Below are positions 1 through 5,365 of a DNA stretch of 5,472 bases, piece after piece (the first letter of the stretch is position 1; each line of letters starts with the position of its first letter). The notes beneath the pieces were generated by a model. That model made no database searches, was not told the DNA's origin, and worked only from the letters and a program-made list of their open reading frames with translations. This stretch comes from an uncultured Elusimicrobia bacterium (GTDB lineage Bacteria > Elusimicrobiota > Endomicrobiia > Endomicrobiales > Endomicrobiaceae): contig CAMVLN010000104.1 in the NCBI GenBank assembly GCA_947168325.1, forward strand, positions 1-5,472, given 5' to 3'. The position numbers were made by a program, and so were the translations under genes.

Positions 1-125
1 CAGGCCATAAATGTATATGAAAATCTATAATGTCCATAACCTCTGTATTTTATCACTATACACTATAAATTAAAAAAGTAAAATCTTGTTAAAGTCAAGA
101 AAGTGTAGTCGTTCATAACATATTA
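1..125. other. AT-rich upstream flank without a recognisable gene
   Basis: I see no coding region with a credible start and ribosome-binding site on either strand in this stretch. It holds a short tandem copy of the heptamer CACTATA (54-60 and 61-67), which gives -10-like strings such as TATAAA at 64-69, but no convincing -35 partner lies at the right distance. It is probably the distal part of the trpB2 upstream region, or the spacer to a gene outside the window. Confidence 0.4.
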
Positions 126-155
126 TTGACAATTACTATCTATTTAATGTAGAAT
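126..155 (+). promoter_or_regulatory. Sigma70-type promoter for the trpB2 leader transcript
   Basis: A perfect -35 hexamer TTGACA (126-131) is separated by 18 bases from a good -10 hexamer TAGAAT (150-155). Transcription would be expected to start near 161-163, giving an untranslated leader of about 175 nt ahead of trpB2. There is a tension: the AGGAG at 156-160, ideally spaced for the ATG at 169, would lie just upstream of that start site. Either the leader ORF is translated from a nearly leaderless message, or a second promoter further upstream is used, or one of the two signals is fortuitous. Confidence 0.6.
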
Positions 156-168
156 AGGAGTGTATGTT

Positions 169-276
169 ATGATTAACATTTGTAATGAAGGGTATTATTT
201 TCAATATTTTTGTTTTTCTTTTCAAAGACCTTTTGAGTTTCTATGGCATAGGGTGTTTTTTTGTTTATTTAATTAA
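169..276 (+). CDS. Putative aromatic-rich leader peptide (35 aa) upstream of trpB2
   Basis: This small ORF starts with ATG eight bases after a clean AGGAG (156-160) and ends with TAA at 274-276, 60 bases before the trpB2 start. The peptide contains 9 Phe, 3 Tyr and a single Trp (codon 26, TGG at 244-246), so 13 of 35 residues are aromatic. That is high even for AT-rich DNA, where TTT is common by chance. It has no signal-peptide or domain features. Its position in front of a tryptophan synthase gene suggests a regulatory leader whose translation senses aromatic amino acid supply, like trp, phe or tna leader peptides in other bacteria; that role is inference. Its codons 21-24 form the segment (229-240) complementary to the trpB2 ribosome-binding site. 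Against it: if the promoter at 126-155 is the real one, its Shine-Dalgarno may not be transcribed. Confidence 0.45.
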   Translation: MINICNEGYYFQYFCFSFQRPFEFLWHRVFFCLFN

Positions 277-326
277 AAACATTATTTATAAATAAAAAAA
301 CTCAAGAGGAGAAAACTCAAGAGGAG
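229..326 (+). promoter_or_regulatory. Possible RNA switch: anti-Shine-Dalgarno segment and trpB2 ribosome-binding site
   Basis: The segment CCUUUUGAGUUU (229-240) can pair over 12 consecutive positions, with one G-U wobble, to AAACUCAAGAGG, which occurs at both 298-309 and 313-324. The second copy contains most of the trpB2 Shine-Dalgarno (AGGAG 322-326), so this pairing would block trpB2 translation. The first copy also carries an AGGAG (307-311) and could act as a competitor for the anti-SD segment. The only Trp codon of the leader ORF (244-246) lies four bases downstream of the anti-SD segment, so a ribosome paused there would cover it and free the binding site. The complementarity is visible in the sequence; the regulatory mechanism is inferred. 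Confidence 0.45.
297..326 (+). repeat. 15-bp perfect tandem duplication containing the ribosome-binding site
   Basis: The unit AAAACTCAAGAGGAG occurs twice in direct succession (297-311 and 312-326). Each copy carries an AGGAG Shine-Dalgarno core. The second is 10 bases from the ATG at 337 and is the one positioned to start trpB2; the first is too far upstream to serve that start. The duplication may be replication slippage, or may be kept because both copies can pair with 229-240. Confidence 0.9.
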
Positions 327-336
327 TGGTTTGTTT

Positions 337-1710
337 ATGTCAAATTTAAATAATAAAAAAATAATTTTAAATGAAGAGGATATACCTAAACGATGGTATA
401 ATATACAGGCAGATTTACCTAGACCTTTAGAACCGGCTTATAATTCAAGAACAGGAAAAATAGCAACAAAAGAAGATTTATGTCAAATATTTCCTGAGGC
501 AATTGTTAAGCAGGAATTAAGTAAAGAAAGATGGATAGATATTCCAGAAGAGATAATATATGCTTACAAAATATGGAGGCCATCTCCTCTCGTAAGAGCA
601 ACTAATCTTGAAAAATTTTTGGATACACCTGCAAGGATATATTTTAAAAATGAAGGGGTAAGTCCTTCAGGAAGTCATAAGTCTAATTCTGCAATAGCAC
701 AAGCATACTACAATATGAAAGAAGGAACAAAAAGAATTGCAACAGAAACAGGTGCGGGTCAATGGGGTTCAGCACTTGCGATGGCTTGTAAAATGTTTGG
801 CATAGAGTGTGTGGTGTATATGGTAAAGGTTTCTTTTCAACAAAAACCTTACAGGAAATCTCTTATGCAAGTTTATGGTGCAAATGTTTATGCAAGCCCT
901 TCAATGCAAACACAAGCAGGAAGAAAGATTTTGGAAAAAGATCCTAATTGTTGTGGCTCTTTGGGAGTAGCAATATCGGAAGCTATAGAAGATGTTATAA
1001 CACATGATAAAGCAAAATATGCTTTAGGTAGTGTATTAAATCATGTTGCTATGCACCAGACGATTATAGGTCTTGAAGCAAAAAAGCAAATGGAAATTGC
1101 AGGAGAATATCCAGATATAGTTATAGCTTGTTTGGGTGGAGGCTCTAATTTCTCAGGTATTGCATTTCCTTTTATAATGGATAAAATTAACGGAACACAT
1201 AAAAATGTTAGAGCAATAGCTGTTGAACCTTCAGCATGTCCTAAACTTTCTAAAGGTGTTTATGCTTATGATTACGGTGATTTATCTGGATTTACACCAG
1301 CATTTAAAATGTATACATTAGGACATACATTTATGCCCAGTGAAATACATGCAGGTGGATTAAGATATCATGGAGCTTCACCATTGGTTTCTTCAATAGT
1401 AAAAGAAAAACTTGCAGAATCTGTAGTGGTAAAGCAAAAAGATGTTTTCAAAGCAGCAGTAACTTTTGCAAGATGTGAGGGGATACTGCCTGCACCAGAA
1501 TCCGCTCATGCAATAAAAGTAGCTATTGATGAAGCTTTAAAAGCAAAAGAGGAAGGTAAATCTAAAGCTATATTATTCAATTTGTCAGGTCATGGACATT
1601 TTGATTTATCTGCTTACGAACAATATTTGGAAGGGAAAATTCAAGATTGTAATTACTCCGAAGAAGATGTGCAGAAAGCATTGAAGGATTTACCAAAAGT
1701 AAATATATAA
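337..1710 (+). CDS. trpB2: Tryptophan synthase beta chain, TrpB2 type
   Basis: A 457-residue fold-type II PLP enzyme that joins indole and L-serine to make L-tryptophan in the cytoplasm. The PLP-binding lysine is K115 in SGSHKSN. The ETGAGQWG motif (137-144) has Trp where classical TrpB1 has His, a mark of the TrpB2 branch, and the N-terminus is extended as in that branch (TrpB1 is about 400 residues). The glycine-rich phosphate loop GGGSN is at 267-271, and EGILPAPESAHA near 381 and SGHGH near 417 complete the usual motifs. I chose the ATG at 337, 10 bases after AGGAG (322-326), over the in-frame TTG at 331, which is only 4 bases away. No trpA or other trp gene is adjacent, which fits TrpB2 enzymes that work alone on free indole. 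A strong terminator follows directly, so the gene is probably transcribed alone under the leader described upstream. It appears intact. Confidence 0.93.
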   Translation: MSNLNNKKIILNEEDIPKRWYNIQADLPRPLEPAYNSRTGKIATKEDLCQIFPEAIVKQELSKERWIDIPEEIIYAYKIWRPSPLVRATNLEKFLDTPARIYFKNEGVSPSGSHKSNSAIAQAYYNMKEGTKRIATETGAGQWGSALAMACKMFGIECVVYMVKVSFQQKPYRKSLMQVYGANVYASPSMQTQAGRKILEKDPNCCGSLGVAISEAIEDVITHDKAKYALGSVLNHVAMHQTIIGLEAKKQMEIAGEYPDIVIACLGGGSNFSGIAFPFIMDKINGTHKNVRAIAVEPSACPKLSKGVYAYDYGDLSGFTPAFKMYTLGHTFMPSEIHAGGLRYHGASPLVSSIVKEKLAESVVVKQKDVFKAAVTFARCEGILPAPESAHAIKVAIDEALKAKEEGKSKAILFNLSGHGHFDLSAYEQYLEGKIQDCNYSEEDVQKALKDLPKVNI

Positions 1711-1719
1711 GTAAAAAAT

Positions 1720-1760
1720 ATTAAAACAAGTAGCTGAAATATTATGCTACTTGTTTTAAT
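1720..1760 (+). terminator. Hairpin terminator after trpB2
   Basis: A perfect 15-bp inverted repeat (arms 1720-1734 and 1746-1760, 11-base loop) begins ten bases after the trpB2 stop codon. The distal arm ends in TTGTTTTAAT followed by TT, giving a T-rich tail partly within the stem. Because the arms are A-rich on one side and T-rich on the other, the hairpin could act in both directions. It separates trpB2 from pyk into different transcripts, at least partly. Confidence 0.8.
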
Positions 1761-1779
1761 TTAGTGTTGCAAATATAAG
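1751..1779 (+). promoter_or_regulatory. Weak candidate promoter for pyk
   Basis: TTGTTT (1751-1756) and TATAAG (1774-1779) are spaced by 17 bases, and transcription would start a few bases before the AAGGAG at 1791-1796. The -35 lies inside the distal arm of the trpB2 terminator. Such matches arise easily in AT-rich DNA, so the main support is that pyk needs its own promoter after a strong terminator. Confidence 0.3.
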
Positions 1780-1805
1780 TAAAATACATAAAGGAGTGTG
1801 GTGTT

Positions 1806-2834
1806 GTGGCAAAAACAGGAATTATTTGTACAATGGGGCCTGCAACAAGGTCAGCAAATGTTATCAAAAATCTTTCCGATAGTGGAATGACAGTGGCAAG
1901 ACTTAATTTTTCTCACGGGACTTTTGAACAGTATGAAAAAGATATTGCTTTAATAAGATCTGTAAACAAAGAATATAAAAGAAATATTAAAATTTTAGGT
2001 GATCTTGAAGGGCATAGAATTAGAATTGGACAGTTGAAAGATGGAAAACCTGTAGAATTGAAAAAAGGACAAAAGTTGATCCTAACAAATAAAAGGCTTA
2101 TTGGAGATTCAAAAACAGTCTCTATAGATTATTCTGGGCCGATGTCAGATTTAAAAAAAGGTGTTGAAGTCTTTATTGATGATGGAAATTTAAAATTGAC
2201 GGTTATCTCTACAACAAAAGATTCTGTAACAACAACAGTTGAGATGGATTATCTTCTAAAAGAGCATAAAGGTATAAATATTCCATCAGCAAAATTACAT
2301 TTCCCAGAAATTGAAGAACATGATAAAATACATATTGATTTTGCTATAAAAAATAAACTTGACTATATTGCAAATTCCTTTGTTAGAAATAAATCGGATA
2401 TGAAGTATTTAAAAAAGATAGTTTCTAAAGAGCTCCCTAAATGTCAGCTTGTTGCAAAAATAGAAGATAGAGAAGGAATAGATAATGTTGCATCTATACT
2501 TGAAGTTTGCGATGGTATAATGGTTGCAAGGGGTGACATGGGAATCTCTATACCGCTGTGGACAGTTCCTGTTGTTCAAAAATATATTATAAAAAAATGT
2601 ATATCTAGAAAAAAATTTGTTATTACAGCAACACAAATGCTTGAGAGTATGGTGGAACATCCTGTTCCTACAAGAGCAGAAGTTAGTGATGTAGCTAATG
2701 CAATTATAGATGGTAGCAATTTTGTGATGTTGTCAGCAGAAACTGCAGTAGGAAAATATCCTGAAAAAGCTGTTGCTATGATGGGCAATATTATAAAGTT
2801 TACTGAAAAGAATAGTTATAGGTTACATATTTAG
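1806..2834 (+). CDS. pyk: Pyruvate kinase lacking the C-terminal regulatory domain
   Basis: This cytoplasmic enzyme converts phosphoenolpyruvate and ADP to pyruvate and ATP. The start is GTG, 9 bases after AAGGAG (1791-1796). The beta/alpha barrel is complete: ARLNFSHG (31-38, with R32, N34, S36), the catalytic lysine K218 in AKIEDREG, metal ligands E220 and D244 (ARGDMG), and ITATQML (273-279). The small B domain spans roughly 70-165. The protein ends at residue 342, just after the barrel, whereas typical bacterial enzymes have about 470 residues; the C-terminal domain that binds allosteric effectors and builds the tetramer interface is absent. Only 87 bases follow before the next gene, so this is not a simple frameshift. 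The segment usually written DTKGPEIRT reads DLEGHRIRI (66-74). Leu and Ile at its second and last positions and Arg in place of the Glu match the potassium-independent class better than the potassium-dependent one. The barrel motifs look intact, so I expect an active, unregulated enzyme. Confidence 0.93.
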   Translation: MAKTGIICTMGPATRSANVIKNLSDSGMTVARLNFSHGTFEQYEKDIALIRSVNKEYKRNIKILGDLEGHRIRIGQLKDGKPVELKKGQKLILTNKRLIGDSKTVSIDYSGPMSDLKKGVEVFIDDGNLKLTVISTTKDSVTTTVEMDYLLKEHKGINIPSAKLHFPEIEEHDKIHIDFAIKNKLDYIANSFVRNKSDMKYLKKIVSKELPKCQLVAKIEDREGIDNVASILEVCDGIMVARGDMGISIPLWTVPVVQKYIIKKCISRKKFVITATQMLESMVEHPVPTRAEVSDVANAIIDGSNFVMLSAETAVGKYPEKAVAMMGNIIKFTEKNSYRLHI

Positions 2835-2921
2835 TTTAAATTTGTTTTCAGATAGAAAAATTTATTTAACGATAGTGTATGTGAATACGATTTATAAGTT
2901 TTGAAAAATAGGTAGAATGTT

Positions 2922-3635
2922 ATGCAAGAAATTTTTTATTCAGTACTAGCCATGTTTTCGGCACTTTTGGGAACATTTATAGTATTAAAGTTTTCTCAAT
3001 GGTCGAGAAATAATTCTATTCTTTTAATAGGTTTTGCTGCAGGAGTAATGCTGTCTATAGCTTTTGTCCATTTGTTGCCGGAATCTGTGGAACATAGTTC
3101 TAATGCGATTATTTATGCCTTTTTAGGTTTTTTAGCTATGTTTACAATTCAATATTTTATATTTTTTCATCCATGCCATGACGAGCATTGTGGTGTTCAT
3201 TTAGGAACTTTATCAACTTTGGGACTTTCCTTGCATTCTTTTTTTGATGGTATAGTTATAAGTGTAGGGTTTGGTGCAAATGCTTATATAGGTTTTATGA
3301 CTACACTTGCAATAATGTTGCACAAATTACCTGATGGAATAACTATTACAGGTATTTTAATGCATTCAAAAAAATCAATGAAAAAAATATTGTGCTATTC
3401 TTTTGTGGTTGCTTTTTTTACTCCAATAGGAACTTTTATAGGAATGTTATTTTCATCTCAAATAACTCACTTAGTAGGAAATTTTTTAGCATTCACAGCA
3501 GGAACATTTATTTATTTATCTGCAGCAGATCTTATTCCAGAAACACATAAAGTTTCAAATAAAAAAGCTGGAATTTGTTTATTTGTTGGTGTAGTTTTAG
3601 TTTGTGTATTGGGATATATTGCTGGTAATCATTAA
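2922..3635 (+). CDS. ZIP-family divalent metal transporter
   Basis: A 237-residue polytopic inner-membrane protein of the ZIP (Zrt/Irt-like) family, which brings Zn2+, Fe2+ or similar ions into the cytoplasm. About eight hydrophobic segments are visible (near 3-22, 33-52, 62-82, 95-118, 120-145, 157-178, 185-203, 216-234). The transmembrane 4 motif HSFFDG (105-110) and the transmembrane 5 motif HKLPDG (134-139) supply metal ligands H105, D109, H134 and D138. H50, E54, D203 and E207 lie in other conserved helix positions. The loop before segment 4 carries a Cys/His cluster (H83, C85, H86, H89, C90, H93), a likely metal-capture or sensing site. K135 sits where binuclear ZIPs have an acidic ligand. 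The ATG is preceded by a weak AGG at 2910-2912. It lies 87 bases after pyk with no good terminator between, so cotranscription is possible. Substrate cannot be assigned. Confidence 0.88.
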   Translation: MQEIFYSVLAMFSALLGTFIVLKFSQWSRNNSILLIGFAAGVMLSIAFVHLLPESVEHSSNAIIYAFLGFLAMFTIQYFIFFHPCHDEHCGVHLGTLSTLGLSLHSFFDGIVISVGFGANAYIGFMTTLAIMLHKLPDGITITGILMHSKKSMKKILCYSFVVAFFTPIGTFIGMLFSSQITHLVGNFLAFTAGTFIYLSAADLIPETHKVSNKKAGICLFVGVVLVCVLGYIAGNH

Positions 3636-3956
3636 AAAAATTAACAAGTAAGAGCAAAATTATATATTTAATACAAAATGATACTATGATTGTAATAAAT
3701 AAGTGACTTTAATAATTTAGACTGTCATACATGAGATGTTTTATTAAATTAAGTATAATCTGTTCAAAATAAATATATTTATCCTAAAAAATAATATTTT
3801 TAAAAACTATTTTTTAAATTATTTCTTTTATAATACAATAAAATTTAAAGTTTTGAATTTTATTAAAGTGTAAGCTGTTTTTATATGTAGCATATATTTG
3901 AAAAGGAAACAAAATTAAAATAGAAATTGGTGTTGTGCTAGTGGAGAAAGAATATT
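3636..3956. other. 321-base AT-rich intergenic region
   Basis: I count 56 G/C in 321 bases (about 17%). No ORF with a believable start occurs on either strand. A -10-like TATAAT lies at 3829-3834 without a recognisable -35 hexamer upstream. An all-A/T inverted repeat (3786-3793 with 3808-3815) could form a weak hairpin, but it has no GC pairs and sits about 150 bases past the transporter gene. The last 14 bases hold the GGAG (3943-3946) that serves the next gene. Otherwise I see nothing here. Confidence 0.6.
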
Positions 3957-4412
3957 ATGGTTTGGATATGGTTTGTATTGTTTGTTATATTTTTAATAAT
4001 TTCAGTAATAAATTATTTAATATTTAAAGCTGAACAGAAAAAAAACAAAGAATATGAAGAGAATAAAAAACAATTGTTATTAGAAACGAATAACAATGTT
4101 CATTTAATAGAAGAAAATAAAAATTTAAAAGAAAAAGAAAAAGAATTAATAAAATTAAAAATAGAAATAGCTTCTATTGAAAAAGAAAAAGAAATTTTGC
4201 AAAAAGAAAAAGAACATATTGAAAACTTACAAAGAGATTTGTTAAATAGTTCAAAATTGGAATTTGAAAAAATCGCAAATAATCTTCTAAAAACTACAAA
4301 GCAGGAATTATCAAATACAAACAAAGAAGAACTAAAAAATATTGTTGCTCCTTTTGAAAACAATATAAAATCATTTGAAACAACTATTCAAAATCAGATA
4401 GTAAAGAGATAA
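3957..4412 (+). pseudogene. rmuC: Truncated rmuC-like gene (N-terminal part only)
   Basis: The 151-residue product has one membrane segment (about 3-23), then a Lys/Glu-rich coiled coil (about 25-98), then LEFEKIANNLL (101-111) and the stretch to about 143. This order and the F-E-x-A-N ... P-F-x-x-x-I-x-x-F-E pattern match the start of the RmuC domain in RmuC proteins, which are linked to limiting DNA rearrangement. Family members usually have about 400-500 residues; the nuclease-like domain of roughly 300 residues is missing, so function is unlikely. The start is ATG, 10 bases after GGAG (3943-3946). Coding resemblance ends near 4385-4390 and a stop follows at 4410-4412. A different reading frame may continue the rmuC-like sequence for a few codons (S-D-S-K-E-I-K-D, 4394-4417), so a frameshift just before the junction is possible. 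It could also be an unrelated membrane-anchored coiled-coil protein, since such sequence is low in information. Confidence 0.6.
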
Positions 4413-4420
4413 AAGATATG
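4385..4420. other. Probable junction between bacterial DNA and eukaryote-like DNA
   Basis: The rmuC-like reading frame loses its family resemblance here, and a eukaryote-like ORF begins at 4418. The frame of the second ORF is open upstream only to the TGA at 4376-4378, so its coding sequence could start before the ATG at 4418, or its true N-terminus could be missing. No terminal inverted repeats, target-site duplication or insertion-sequence ends are visible. The exact breakpoint cannot be placed because both sides are A-rich. Confidence 0.4.
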
Positions 4421-5365
4421 GATTTTGAAACAGAAGAAGAAAAAAAAATAAGATTAAGTCTTGAAAAAGCTCTAGAATCAAATAATAACATTCATGCTTT
4501 CGAAAAAATAAACACAAATATATCCTCATTTTGTTCAAATATCCAACATCTTCAAGAATATAGTTTATATTTAGGCTCAAAACAAGATAATAAAGAGAAA
4601 GGTTCAGAAATAGATAAAACAATTATAGAAACAGCAGATAAAATCGCAGAAACATTTACTCTTATAGAAATAATAAAAAATTTTGACTACAAAGATAGAA
4701 ATCAAAAAATACAAAATATAACAAAAGCTAATAGGCTTGAAGATGAATGTAATAAATATAAAAAAATATTTGATGATTTAACAGATAAAATAAAACAGCA
4801 AAATATAAATTTGATAAAACAAGCAAGAAATTCTGTAAGATATTCAAATTTTAGTGATTTTTCTAATGATGACCAACCGGTAAATAATAATAATATTAAT
4901 ATTGGATTTCAAAATGGAAAAGAATTTTTAGATGGAATTGAAATGAAAAAAAAACAAAATGATGCAATTAATAAAGCAGCAAAAAAAATAGAAAGGTCAC
5001 TTAGTAGAAGAAATACTATGACAATGAATATTAAAATTAATGAAAATAATGAAAATCAGGGAAATAATATGGAATTGTTTAATATTGAATATAATAAAAA
5101 GAATGAATTACAAAATAATTTATTATTAAATAATACTACTAGTTTTGAAAAAAATATAGGGGATGAAAGTAAATATACTAGAATTACTAGTGGTTTATCT
5201 ACAAGAAATTCAAAAATGTATCATGAAATGGAAGATAAAGTTTTTATTGCTTTAGAAGGTAAGAGACAAAATTGTTTAAGAAGACATTGGATTATATCAT
5301 TAATTATAATTATTTTGATTATTGCATTATTATATTATGTATTTTTCTTTAAAAAAAATACTTGA
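4418..5365 (+). CDS. Syntaxin-like (Habc-type) tail-anchored protein, eukaryote-like
   Basis: A 315-residue protein not of an ordinary bacterial kind. Residues about 25-140 look like the three-helix Habc region of endosomal syntaxins (Syntaxin-7/Pep12 group): a first helix with INTNISSF...NIQHL (31-45), then LGSKQD (52-57) where those syntaxins have LGT-P-D, a second helix to about 88, and a third helix with NRLEDECNKYKKIFDDL (105-121). Then come Asn-rich linkers (155-160, 208-217) and one hydrophobic span (about 291-311) preceded by basic residues and followed by only KKNT, a classic tail anchor. If it is a syntaxin it would work in vesicle fusion on a host endomembrane. I cannot find the SNARE core with its central Gln between 150 and 285, so it may be degenerate, highly divergent, or interrupted by unrecognised introns. 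There is only a weak Shine-Dalgarno-like AAAGAG upstream (4403-4408). It ends in TGA. Alternatives are an unrelated coiled-coil tail-anchored protein, or a secreted SNARE-mimicking effector. Confidence 0.5.
   Translation: MDFETEEEKKIRLSLEKALESNNNIHAFEKINTNISSFCSNIQHLQEYSLYLGSKQDNKEKGSEIDKTIIETADKIAETFTLIEIIKNFDYKDRNQKIQNITKANRLEDECNKYKKIFDDLTDKIKQQNINLIKQARNSVRYSNFSDFSNDDQPVNNNNINIGFQNGKEFLDGIEMKKKQNDAINKAAKKIERSLSRRNTMTMNIKINENNENQGNNMELFNIEYNKKNELQNNLLLNNTTSFEKNIGDESKYTRITSGLSTRNSKMYHEMEDKVFIALEGKRQNCLRRHWIISLIIIILIIALLYYVFFFKKNT

Noticed and set aside
63..116. Minus-strand 17-codon ORF in the upstream flank
   Set aside because: It has no ribosome-binding site and is too short and AT-rich to support.
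228..262. Intrinsic terminator (attenuator) inside the leader
   Set aside because: The stem is only 5 bp (228-232 with 250-254) including a G-U pair and a 17-base loop; the T run at 256-262 is suggestive but the hairpin is too weak to list as a terminator.
331..336. TTG at 331 as the start of trpB2, adding two residues
   Set aside because: It is only 4 bases from AGGAG (322-326), while the in-frame ATG at 337 is 10 bases away and a stronger start codon.
2409..2788. Two overlapping minus-strand ORFs inside pyk
   Set aside because: They lie opposite conserved catalytic motifs of pyruvate kinase and have no independent signals; they are shadows.
2837..2864. Hairpin after pyk as a terminator
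   Set aside because: The 7-bp stem (2837-2843 with 2858-2864) is all A/T with a 14-base loop and no T tract; it would be expected by chance here.
3786..3815. Hairpin in the 3636-3956 gap as the transporter terminator
   Set aside because: The 8-bp stem is all A/T and lies about 150 bases after the stop codon.
4100..4622. Two minus-strand Phe/Leu/Ser-rich ORFs opposite the rmuC fragment and the syntaxin-like gene
   Set aside because: Their composition is simply the complement of Lys/Glu/Asn-rich coding sequence.
4880..4925. Possible spliceosomal intron beginning at GTAAAT near 4880 in the syntaxin-like gene
   Set aside because: The reading frame stays open across the whole region and no convincing branch point and acceptor pair can be chosen by eye.
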